A stretch of 64,000 nucleotides of DNA from Neostapfia colusana. Lineage: Eukaryota > Streptophyta > Magnoliopsida > Poales > Poaceae. The notes below the pieces were generated by a model, which saw only the letters and a list, made by a program, of their open reading frames with translations, did no database searches and was not told where the DNA came from. Numbering within the stretch: the first letter of the stretch is position 1; each line of letters starts with the position of its first letter. The stretch lies in assembly GCA_030760725.1 (NCBI GenBank), contig JASWHV010000005.1, positions 92,820,622-92,884,621 on the forward strand. Reading direction: 5' to 3'. Positions 47,717 to 58,828 of this stretch are shown piece by piece. A program made the position numbers and the translations under genes.

Positions 47717-49183
47717 GTTTGCCGCTGCCGCCGTGGGGGAGGTAGTTCTGGCCACTTAGCACCTCCACCGAGCTTCTCAGAGTGTTCTTCGTTGAGTTTT
47801 GGGCACAGGCGGCGAGATTCGAGCTGTTTCGAGCACGGGGCCACCATTCCAGCGAGTCACAGCCGCTGCTCCGGCGAGGGGACCGTCCGGGCACGATGAA
47901 GACGACGGGGGAGGCGTGTCCCACCTGTCAGTGACTCAGCCCAGGCGCGGGATCGGGGCGCGGCACGGGATCGGGTGTGGCTGCGCGGGTTAACTCCGTA
48001 GCCCAGTGTTGCCGCAATTCCACTGGCCGATTTAATACAGTAGGCCCGAGAGCAGCTATTTGGAATTTCCTATTACCAAATAATTCCAGGGATTAGCTCA
48101 TCTTCTAAATTCAGTTATGCCTACTAGAATTGCTCCAAAAATTCCGAATAAATTATGTAGAATCCTCATGTTCTAAACTTTGCAATGATGCAATTTCCTA
48201 AACATGAAAGTCCCAATATTTCTGTAATTAATTCCTTTAAGCTAATTGCTTTAAAAATTAATTACCACTGTTCCTCTAATGGGAAAATTCCCAATTTTGG
48301 TCAGGACACTTCTTTAAATATCCTTAACCACAGTAAAAGTTTCAAGTTTATTGGGATTTAACTACTGTGTCAAATAACCTTCTAATACTCAGCCTTCAAT
48401 GAAAATCCCCCAAAAATAAACAGGATCTTCTCAGCATTTCATATCAACTTCAAAAATTCATACCTCCCTGTAGGTAGCTCCAAAAATGGTGAAACAAATT
48501 TTGTTAGAACCAGGGCGACCTCCTATAATTAGATCTTCCAATGTTAGACATGTCAAAACTTCAGATTTGGGCTCAAAATTCAGAGAAAACTTGTACTTCT
48601 GGGAATTTTGGAGACCGCAAGCTTCAATGAAATTTCTCCAAATTTTCCTCAGATCATCTTTATAGAGTCTAGTATCCACAGGAAAAATCGCAAACACAAT
48701 TAAGGAACCTAAATAGCAGTAGCTATGAATAGATGTTTACTTCTTATAATTCCTTAGCACTTATACATATATTTTGCTACTTTTCATATAGTGACCGAAG
48801 TTGAGGACACACTGGAGCAGTTGGACGTCCTCCCACTCGACGCTAACTTTCCTTTTGACTCGCAACCAGGCAAGCCCCGGTTTGAATTTAATTACCTTTT
48901 GCAAAGTTTTCATTTGTGTCACTTATGTCTAGGTTGAATGGTTGCATTAGAGTTAAGGTGTTTGAAATCCCACTTGCATTACATTAAATCCTATGAAGGG
49001 TTGGGTAGTTACAAACTCGACAAGTAGAGAATGTCATGCTAATATGCATAGGATCTCGGTAGAAGTCGAGTAGTTGGAATCTACTCGCGAGGTACGGTTT
49101 TATCACACAGTATGGAAAAGAGTAGAGAATGGCTTAAAAATGTGAAACTGAGACCCAGCAGGGGGGATAGGATGCAGTGAGCG
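47717..49183 (+). repeat. 3' LTR of element E, second segment
   Basis: Resumes after the duplicated GTGGA and aligns with about 33384-34855 of the 5' LTR. It includes the exon 2 copy (48792-48869) with an intact ATAG acceptor and AG|GCAAGC donor, still open (TEVEDTLEQLDVLPLDANF). The exon 1 donor equivalent (near 47851) is mutated to GCGAGT. The segment ends at 49183 where G is inserted; the remaining roughly 1.1 kb of the LTR is beyond the window. Confidence 0.9.
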
Positions 49184-52100
49184 TGACACGACCCCAATGG
49201 TCTTGTCGAGCCAGGATCACGCTGAGGGGTGCTGCGTTGCACAGCACCGGATAACACACATCAAAGGTACAAAGCGGAAGCGGAATTTTATTACATAAAC
49301 AAGTTTATGAACATGTTTACACCGAAATAGTTCCAGTCTACCCTCATGGGTGTAGACTACGCATCAAGTGCACGTTCAGCCCTTGAACGTGTCCTTGCTA
49401 GCACACACGCACACTAACTCTGCGGCGTGCACGACTCCCACTCGACGGGGTTCACCTCCTGGGGTTCCGTCTCCTCTTCGGGAGTCCCTTCCTCATAGAA
49501 CCCTGCAAAAGCTTCAAACACAAGCAGTGAGCACGAAGGCTCAGCAAGTCTGACCCGTCTCACCTAACATGGAACTTCTACATGAGGGGTGATTGGTACA
49601 TGAGCTAAAAATTATTTGCAAGGACTCGCCTAATTAGTAGAACCTTACTTTCAAGTTTTAGCAGCAGGTTGTGGAGAACCTTACGCTAAGGCACATGAGA
49701 GAGCCGCAGTCAAATAAGAAACACATTTCTCTCATGTACTTTGCCCAAAGTTGAAAAGAACTTTAGTTAGCTCTAAACTACAACAAACCATTAACAAGCA
49801 AAGTCCTTCTTTCAATCAGCAGCATTTTAACATGTAACTAGCCTGTTCTTTCTACGTCACGGTACAGTGAACAAGTGATACTCACTGACCGCGATGGATG
49901 GCGATTATAATCGATTTACACCTGCAGGGTTACCCGAACAACCCGTCACGTACGCCCGTACTCGATGTTGCCTACAACAACCATCACGGACGTCGTACGC
50001 AACCACCTTTCACCCGTCAGCCAAATATTGAACCGGTCCCATCGTCCCGAGCAAGAGGTCTCTGCACGCGCATCTCAGTGCCGCCAGCCGATTTACACCT
50101 CAAGCTCTCAACCTACCCTCTGAACGACGGGCAATGCCTCAATACCCAGCTACCCGAGTTACATCAGTTTTCCGGTTCCCATGTAGCTAGTAGGTCTTCG
50201 GTACTGTTCTAGCTTGTTCAACAGGCCTGCACACGGATCGGTCCTCAATCGACACAAGCGGAGCTACAGCACACAGGCCCCAAAGTCCTGCTGCCCTTAC
50301 TCTCCGCTTGGTCTCATTTTCTTGCCATGTGTTTCATGTGCTATCACTACCCGAGTCGAGTGCCTCTAGCCTATGCTCGCGAGTACTTCCAACTACTCGA
50401 CTTGTACCGAATCCTACACTATCTTAGCATGGCAGTAGCTAACGGGGTTTGAAATCCTAAAACCAACCCAAGGTTTTCTTGGCTATGCAATTGGGTTTTC
50501 AACCAAGACTCTAATGCACAGAATAAAGTAATCAAGTATGTGCTCAAAACAATAAAAACTTGTAAAAGGGTTAATGCAAACCGGAGCTTGCCTTGCTGCT
50601 CTTGGTCATAGGCTAGCTGTTCCTCCGGAGTAACGAAGTCTAGGACTTTGGGTTCCTCCTCGACCTTAGCGACTACATGATAGAAGCAAGACATGTATTA
50701 ATTTAAATGCAGTTGTATTAACTTTTAACTTGTGAAGTCTATAACTCTTACTAGATAAGCCCAATGACTGTGAAATTTTTACTGTGGCTGGGTTACAATC
50801 TAAACAAACACTTGGTCAAGTTTTAGTTGCAGTAAAGCTCATTTGAGCCCTCCACAATTAATCATGTACTTGACCTTAATTGAAGGCTTTTAGGGTGTTC
50901 TAAGGATTTTCATGAAACAAACTATGACTTTCTGAAAAATAGATTTTCAGAGGGTTCTAATGGAGTTGGTCTCACTTAATTTGAAGTTCCTAATTAAAGA
51001 TATGAGCTAAACAATTTCAGAGAAAATTCTGAAAATGTTTCTGAACATTTTCTATTTTCTCTGGAACAGTTTCACTAATCACACCATTAGGTGGACGAAA
51101 TGAGCTCAAATGGATCTGAAATTTTTGTGGTAGTTCAGGGATATTTTATTGAACAAACCAGCAAAATTTCAGGATTTTCCTCCAAAGGATTCTCCAGTTA
51201 AAATTCCTAACAGTTTAAACTTTAAGGAATTAATTCTGGAGAAATAAGGGTTTTCATGAGTTGAAACTTGATTAGCTGGAAATTGCTCAGAGAGCTGAAT
51301 CCAAAAAAGTTTGGTTCACTCGATTTGGAGCTTTCTAGCCAAAGTTAAGAAGATTTGAAGTTTGAACTGAAACTGAAATTCGGGGAAAAGATTAAACTCC
51401 TGCTTGTGGGCCTCGCACACAGTGCGTCGGCTCCCTCCTCGCGCCAACTGCGCGGCGGCGGCGATCTCCGGCGACCTTCACCAGAATTGAGTTCCCGGCC
51501 ATCCCCCGGCCCCAAACTCGCCGCCTGCCCCTATACTGACCCCCTGGACTCGATGGTGGGGTCGCCGGCCGCCGGCGATGACCAGAAACCCGTGCGCACC
51601 GGTGACAGCACCTGCTAGGGTTCCGGTGAGGTCGGTCCCGCTCTCCCGTGCACCAAATCAACCGGGAATCGGTCGGAGAGCATTAGTAGAGCATGGGAAA
51701 CACGAACCAGGGCTGGGTGGAAGCTAGAAATACCGGCAACTATGCTCTCGACGGTGAGCCGAGGTGTTCAGCCATGGCGGCGGGGAAAACAGCCATATCA
51801 TGGCCGATTCTCGATGGTTTTCTCTAATTCCAGTTCGCGAGTGGGCGCAATCGTGCGTAGAAGCTACTAGGTAACGAGCTTGTCCAACCCTCGTGCATAG
51901 AGCACGAATTTCACCCGAAGGTGAGCTCGGTCCTTATGAACTGATCAAGAGTAAATTTGGAAATTCTTGGCCGAGGGTTGATCAATTGCCAAACAGCTTT
52001 CGGCTACTCCATCTACATACAATCATGCATCTTTCTTGTGTAGAGAAGAGGACGTGACAACGGCTGTGTTGTGCTGTCCACGAGAGCCCGATCGGCGGCG

Positions 52101-53102
52101 ATGCTTGGTTCGCCGGAGAAACGGTTCGGTACAGCTCGAGGACGCTTGCTCACTGGCCCACACGGTGTCTAGGAGGTTGCTCACGACCTCCCGGTGCCGT
52201 TTTGCTGTGGAGGAGGCTGTGCTCGCGAGTGATCGGGCTTGATCAAGCGTGAGCTCGAGCGGCGGTGGTTGCAGTGGAAGAACAGGCCGAGTACGTCGGC
52301 AGCTCGGGGAATGGGCGATCGGAGCACGCCGGGGAGGGGATAAGTACCCCGGCGACTGGTCTCTGGCTTGGGGCGCGCAGCAGGAGCCGGCGCCAGCTGC
52401 CCCCCGGTGGCGCGCACACACTGCACCCGGGAACCGATTGAGCTATGTTTTAGTCGGTTTGTGTTGAAGTGGTGGCTGACATGTGGGTCCCACTTCCAGT
52501 TTTAACCTCTGAAATTTACTCCAAATCACTGTTGTAAACAGTGAGCCCCATAGTACCCCTGGTAATTCAAATTATACACCCATGAGCCATTTGAATTGAT
52601 CAAAGTTCAAATGAGGTTTGGTTTGAATGAATTTCAGCACAAGTTCAGTTTTGAATTGAAATAAAGTTTGAATTTGTCCCACTTAGCTTATGTCAAGATC
52701 AACTCCAATTGGAGTGAAAATTGGTGTGTTGGCTCATAAAAATGTGCTGAGTAAGAATATGCCTCCCACTTTTAAATTCATGGGATAAAAACAGTTTGAA
52801 TTTGAATATGGTTTCAAACTGCCCTCTTTCAAACTATACCCAAAATGACCTCAATAAGGTTTTGAATTTGGGTGAAATTTGGCATGGACATCCTTAGAAA
52901 GGTGTAGGAGTTTTCATATTCCCAGCCCATCTATATTACATGTGGAAAATGCCACTTTTTGCAATATGTGAGTTTGTTCTCCAATGAGCATGTTGATGGT
53001 GGTTACTTGCTCTTCATTTGTGTTCATCATCTTTCCTCAAATGAGGTGTGTGTGTATGGTGATGAACACTTCAAATATGTGTTAAAAACTGAGGCCCTTA
53101 CA
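49184..53102 (-). repeat. 3' LTR of element G (3919 bp)
   Basis: Same family as the A LTRs, from TGACACGACC to CCTTACA on the plus strand, with the same A-type GC core (51390-52460). It forms an inverted repeat with the H LTR at 54767-58813. Confidence 0.92.
49414..52421 (-). CDS. LTR-internal candidate spliced ORF (G 3' LTR copy)
   Basis: Third A-type copy. Exon 1 (52421-52031, open through the GC core, ending SSSLHKK) has its donor GT changed to AT. Exon 2 (50672-50592; VAKVEEEPKVLDFVTPEEQ) has intact TGTAG acceptor and GC donor. Exon 3 (49502-49414; FYEEGTPEEE... TPQS, stop) has an intact CAG acceptor. No internal stop despite the decay of the element's integrase. Same uncertainty as the other copies. 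Confidence 0.33.
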
Positions 53103-53137
53103 TTCCTCCCCCCTTAAAAGAATCTCATCGCGAGATT
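53103..53137 (-). promoter_or_regulatory. Element G polypurine tract and decayed palindrome
   Basis: Minus-strand AAGGGGGGAGGAA next to the LTR, preceded by AATCTCGCGATGAGATT (53121-53137), the shared palindrome with changes in its centre. Confidence 0.83.
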
Positions 53138-53172
53138 ATAAGGTAAAAAATGAGAGAGAGGACGGTGGAAAA

Positions 53173-54766
53173 TTACCGGATATACGACGTGAAAAAGTCG
53201 GGGTAGTTAGCGCGAAGAAATCCTTCGCTCTCCCATGTCGCTTCATCCACGGAGTGATTACTCCATAGAAACTTGTAGAACCACAACGTACGGTTGTGTG
53301 TGGTTCGGGCCTTTTCATCAATAATCTGCACCGGTTCCTCCCGATAGGTGAGATCCGGTTGCAGTTCTTCAATGTCTTCCAGCTGAACGGTAGTTGATAG
53401 CTTGAGACACTTCCTCAGCTGGGAAATGTGAAAGACGTCGTGCACACCGGAAAGTGCTTCTGGTAATTCCAGCCGGTATGCCACTGATCCACATCTTTCG
53501 GTAATCTGGAATGGATCGATGAATCGGGGTGCCAACTTTCCTCTCACCCCAAATCTGTTTACGCCCTTCATTCGAAACACCCGTAGATATACGTGATCTC
53601 CAACTTCGAATTGTAATGGACGCCTTCTCCGGTCCGCATACTGTTTCTGATGGGATTGAGCGGCTTTTAGGTTCACCTGAATCAGTCGAACATTTTCTTC
53701 CGCGTTGTTGACGAGGTCAATCCCGAAGGTAACCCTTTCGCCAGACTCACACCAGTTCAATGGTGTGCGACATTTTCTCCCATATAGCGCCTCATAAGGC
53801 GCCATCTTGATGCTGGCTTGGTACCCATTATTGTACGAGAACTCGGCTAACGGCAAGTGATCATCTCAATTCTTGTCGTGGTTGATAGCGGAAGCTCGTA
53901 GCATGTCTTCTAAGATCTGATTTACCCGCTCCGTCTGCCCATCCGTCTGCGGGTGGTATGCTGAACTACGGATCAACTTCGTCCCCAAGGCAGCATGCAG
54001 CTGCTCCCAAAAACGGGACACAAATAAAGTGCCCCAATCCGATATGAAATACGGGGTACACCGTACAAGCATAGGATCCGTGAGATGTACAGTTCAGCGT
54101 ACTTCTTGGCGTTGTAGTTGGTGTTGACCGGGATGAAATGGGCAACTTTGGTGAGCCGATCGACAGTCACCCACACAGAACCATGTTTCTGCAAGGTGGT
54201 GGGTAAACCGATGATGAAGTCCATGCTCACATCGTCCCATTTCCAGGCAGGAATGCCCAGTGGTTGCAACAGTCCCGGTTTCCGCAAATGGTCTGCCTTC
54301 ACCCTTCGACATGTATCACACTCGGACACGTATTTTGCAGTCTCACGCTTCATCCGTGTCCACCAAAACTTGCTCCTGAGTTCTTGATACATCTTGTTGC
54401 TGCCGGGGTGAATAGAAAATTTTGATAAGTGAGCCTCATAAAAAATTTTCTTCCGTAATTCCGGGTTACGGGGTAGGACGATCTGGTCCTTGAACCATAG
54501 GATGCCGTCTCTGTCCTTCCGGAAACATTTCAGCTCCCCACTGTCTACACATCTCCGCAAATGTGACATGCCCTTGTCATTCTTCTGGGCTGCCGCTATC
54601 TCTTCACGGATGGTGGGGATCAAAGCTAAGTTGTAGAGAGCTCCGTGTGGAATCACATGTAGTGGTGGTTCGCTCTCTTCCAACGGTGTGACGGTCAGAT
54701 TGTTGACGCGTGACTTGCGGCTCAGCGCATCTGCCACTATGTTTTCCTTGCCAGGATGATAATGGA
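53173..54766 (-). pseudogene. Element G integrase and chromodomain, cut by H
   Basis: Read on the minus strand from the H insertion, the frame starts at the end of RNase H (ADALSRKSRVNN) and contains the HHCC region, first catalytic Asp (SMDFIIGLP) and chromodomain end (LWFYKFLWSNHSVDEATWE). A one-base loss near 54048 shifts the frame just at the second catalytic Asp (ISDRG in A). TGA at 53866-53868 replaces a Trp codon found in relatives. The normal stop is at 53173. Clearly inactive. Confidence 0.9.
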
Positions 54767-57700
54767 TGTAAGGGCCTCAGTTTTTGACACATAATTGAAG
54801 TGTTCATCACCACACCACACACCTCATTTGAGGAAAATTGATGAACACAATGAAGAGCAAGTAACCACCATCAACATGCTCATTAGAGAACAAACTCACA
54901 TATTTCAAAAGGAGTATTTCCCACATGTGATATAGAGGGGCTGGACACATGAAAACTCCTACACATTGCTAAGGATGTCCATGCCAAGTTTCATCCAAAT
55001 TCAAAACCTTTTTGAGGTCATTTTGGGTATAACTAGAAAGAGGGAAGTTTGAAACCATATTCAAATTCAAACTGTTTTTATCCCATGAATTGAAAAGTGG
55101 GAGGCATATTCTTACTCAGCACATTTTTGTGAGCCCACGCACCAATTTTTACTCTATTTGGAGTTGATCTTGACATGAGCTAAGTGGGGGAAATTCAAAC
55201 TTTATTTGAATTTCAAAAATGAACGTGTGCTGAAATTCATTCAAACCAAACCCCATTTGTATTCTAACTAATTCAATTGGCTCATGGGGGAAATAATTTG
55301 AATTACCAGGGGTATTATGGGGCTCACTGTTTACAACAGTGATTAGGAGTAAATTTCAGAGGTTAAAATTGGAAGTGGGACCCACATGTCAGCCACTACT
55401 CCAAATCAAACCGACTGAAACTTTCTCACTCGGTTAACTGAGCCGCCGCTGCGATCGCCACCGAGGGGAGCTGCCGCGCCAGCAGCTGCTTGGCCACGCG
55501 CGGGCATGAGGCAGTGCAGAGCCTTCTTAAGGCGCCTTTCCCCCTCCTCGGCCGAAGCCTCACCCATTTCTTCCCCTTCAAGAACTCAACGCCGGCAAAC
55601 ACTTTTCACAGCTCGGAATCGATTGGAGAGCGCCGATCACAGCTTTCTCCGTCCCCTCCAGAGCCACGGCAAGGTACTAGAGACCTTCCTCCGTCTTCCC
55701 CGCCGCTAGAATTCAGTTGAAACCGATTGATATCGGCTATGCCGAAAGATGAAGTCGGTGACTTAGAACCGCCACACCTCGGGCTCCCTTGGACAGCCCA
55801 AGCAGGGCGTTGTCACGCCCGAGCCAAGGAACCCTTGGACGCGCTGGTAACCGGTGCTGCTCACCCCCGAGCCACAGCTCGAGTGGTTGCTCACCTGCGG
55901 CGAATTGCCAGTTTTCCCCTTTCTGTGTGCAGAACGACATTCAGGTGCGATTCCGTCCAATTCGTACTCTAGAAAGGATTAGAGGGCCTCAATTAGCTCT
56001 CACATAAACTAGACACAGTAACGCACAAGTTGCCTTCACAACCCTTGGCCGGAGAACCTCTGTACCCAGCGTATTTCGAGGTTTACCAACGGCGGAAAAA
56101 CGGGAGGCATCGGGCGCATGGTGAGGACCTACTTCGGGCCTTCCCCGAGCTGCCTCAAGCTCAGGTCGACCTTCCCTGAGGTCCACTGATGCTTCCCGAC
56201 CGGTTCCTCGAGTAGTTGGGGTGCTAGGGAAGTTAGCCGACATGGCCGAAGTCTTTCCGAGGTAGCGGCTCGTCGCCGACCATGCACCGGCCGTTGTCAT
56301 GAAGAGCTGACCCCAGAAACATGTTCCCCGAGTGAAAGTAGGCAGGGGCGGCCAAAATGGTGAAGTTTGGAGCTGTACAGAAGCCGGCGGCGAGCTCTCC
56401 GGTGAGGTCCCTTGGCGGCAGACCGCGGGCGTCGCGAGGTTGAAGAAGGGGGTGGACCCCAGCTGTCAGCGGCCGATATTTTGAATCGGGGTCAGGCTGC
56501 GGCTGGGATCAGGTGTGCTGGCGCGCAAAATCCTTGTGGGCCGCGGTGTGCTGTCGCCTCGACGTGCGACGCGTGTCCCCGGGGCCCACGCGCGAGTTTA
56601 AACTTTTCCCCGATTTTCAGATTTACTTCAAACTTCAAATCCTCATAACTTTGGCTAGAAAGCTCCAAATCGAGTGAACCAAATTTTGCTGGATTCCGAT
56701 CTCTGAGTACTTTCCAGCAAATCAAGTTTCACTTCATGAAATTCCTTATTTCTCCATAATTAATTCCTCAAAATTTAAACTTTTTTGAATTTTAACTGGA
56801 GAATCCTTTGGAGAAAAATCCTGAACTTTTTCTGGGATGTTCACCAAAATATCCCTGAACTACCATAAAGATTTCAGATCCATTTGAGCTCATTTGATCC
56901 ACCTAATGGTGTGATTAGTGGAACTGTTCCAAAGAAAATAGAAAATGTTCAGAAACATTTTCAGAATTTTCCCTGAAATTGTTTAGCTCATAACTTTAGC
57001 TAGGAACCTTCAGATTAAGTGAGACCAACTCCATTAGAACCCTCTGAAAATATATTTTTCAGAAAGTCATAGTTTGTTTCATGAAAATCCTTAGAACACC
57101 CTAAAAGCCTTCAATTAAGGTCAAGTACATGATTAATTGTGGAGGGCTCAAATGAGCTTTACTGCAACTAAAACTTGACCAAATCTCTGTTTAGGTTGTA
57201 ACCAAGCCCCAGTAAAAGTTTCACAGTCATTGGGTCTGTCTAGCAAGGGTTATAGACTTCACAACTTCAAACTTAATACAAATGCATTTAAATTGATACA
57301 TGTATTCCTTCTATCATGTAGTCGCTAAGGTCGAGGAGAAACCCGAAGTCCTAGACTTCGTTACTCCGGAGGAGCAGCTAGCCTACGACCCAGAGCAGCA
57401 AGGCAAGCTCCGGTTTGCATTAACCATTTTACAAATGTTTATTGTTTTGAGCACATCTTTGAATACTATTATTCTTGCATTAGAGTCTTGCTTGGAAATC
57501 CAAATGCATAGCCATGAAAACCATGGGTTGGGATTAGGATTGAAAACCTCGTTAGCTACTGCAATGCTAAGATAGTGTACGATTCGGTACAAGTCGAGTA
57601 GTTGGAACTACTCGCGAGCATAGGCTAGAAACACTCGACTCGGGTAGAGATAGCACATGAAACACATGGCAAGAAAGATGAGACCGAGCGGAGGGTAAGG

Positions 57701-58813
57701 GCAGCAGGACATTGGGGCCTGTGTGCTGTAGCTCCGCTTGTGTCGATTGAGGACCGAGCCGTGTGCGGGCCTGTTGAACAAGCTAGAACAGTACCGAAGA
57801 CCTACCGGCTATATGGGAACCGGGAAACTGATGTAACTTGGGTAGCTGGGTGTTGAGGCATAGCTGGTCGTTCAGAGGGTAGGTTGAGAGCTCGAGGTGT
57901 AAATCGGCTGGCGACACTGAGATGCGCGTGCAGAGACCTCTTGCTCGGGACGATTGGACCGGTTCAACATTTGGCTAACGGGTGAAAGGTAGTTGCGTAC
58001 GACATCCGTGATGGTTGCTGTAGGCAACATCCAGTACGGGCGTACGTGACGGGTTGTTCGTGTAACCGTGCAGGTGTAAATCGATTATAATCACCGTCCC
58101 TCGCGGTCAGTGAGTACCACTTGTTCACTGTACCGTGACGTAGAAAGAACAGGTTAGTTACATGTTAAAATGTTGCTGATTGAAAGATGGACTCTGATTG
58201 CTAATGAATTGCTGTAGTTTAGAGCTAATTAAAGTTCATTTCAACTTTGGGCAAAGTACATGAGAGAAATGCGTTTTTTGTTTGATTGCGGCTCTCTAAT
58301 GTGCCTTACCGTAAGGTTCTCCACAACCTACTCCTAAAACTTGAAAGTAAGGTTCTACTAATTAGGCGAGTCCTTGCAAATGATTTTTACCTCATGTAAC
58401 CCATTACCCCTCATGTAGAAGTTCCATGTTTAGGTGAGACGGGTCAGACTTGCTGAGCCTTCGTGCTCACTGCTTGTGTTTGAAGCTTTTGCACGGTTCT
58501 ATGAGGAAGGGACTCCCGAAGAGGAGACGGAACCCCAGGAGGGGAATCCTGTCGAGTGGGAGTCGTGCACGCCGCAGAGTTAGTGTGCGTGTGTGCTAGC
58601 AAGGACACGTTCAAGGGCTGAACATGGACTTGATGCGTAGTCTACGCCCGTGAGTGTAGACTGGACTTATTTTGATGTAAACATGTTCATAAACTTGTTT
58701 ATGTAATAAAATTCCGCTTCTGCTTTGTACCTTTGACTTGTGTTATCCGGTGCTGTGCAACGCAGCACCCCTCAGCGTGATCCTGGCTTGACAAGACCGT
58801 TGGGGTCGTGTCA
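54767..58813 (+). repeat. 5' LTR of element H (4047 bp) with a different GC core
   Basis: Starts TGTAAGGGCCTCAG, ends GGTCGTGTCA. The first roughly 660 bp and the last roughly 2.2 kb align with the A/G LTRs, but the core at about 55430-56590 is unrelated or strongly diverged from theirs, making this LTR about 130 bp longer. AATAAA is at 58705-58710 and the inverted repeat GAGTAGTTGGAACTACTC at 57596-57613. Confidence 0.92.
55490..58583 (+). CDS. LTR-internal candidate spliced ORF (H 5' LTR copy)
   Basis: Exon 1 (55490-55673, MATRGHEAVQSLL..., ending PEPRQ) lies in the H-specific core and ends at a donor-like CAAG|GTACTA in phase 1, so it joins in frame to exon 2 although its sequence differs from A. 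Exon 2 (57322-57402, VAKVEEKPEVLDFVTPEEQ...) follows TGTAG and ends AG|GCAAGC. Exon 3 (58495-58583, FYEEGTPEEETEPQEGN... TPQS) stops at 58581-58583; its acceptor reads CAC instead of CAG here. About 117 residues in all, with an acidic C-terminal half. Unknown function; RNA support is lacking. Confidence 0.38.
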
Positions 58814-58816
58814 GCG

Positions 58817-58828
58817 TGGTATCAGAGC
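58817..58828 (+). promoter_or_regulatory. Primer binding site of element H (initiator Met-tRNA)
   Basis: TGGTATCAGAGC three bases after the LTR end, complementary to the initiator Met-tRNA 3' end. Confidence 0.92.

Larger units (their letters stand above)
32281..49183 (+). mobile_element. Element E: old, degraded Ty3/gypsy chromovirus (3' end outside window)
   Basis: Plus-strand element with 5' LTR (32281-35968), primer site, 1.9-kb leader, broken gag-pol (37881-42409), polypurine tract and a 3' LTR starting at 42473. The 3' LTR is interrupted by F (43576-47711) and by G (from 49184), and its last part lies beyond the window. The LTR starts TGTGAAAGCCCAG and the 5' copy ends GGTCCCCACA. The two LTR copies differ at roughly 12 of the first 115 bases, far more than A or B, in line with the many coding lesions. 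The interruptions must postdate E. Confidence 0.93.
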
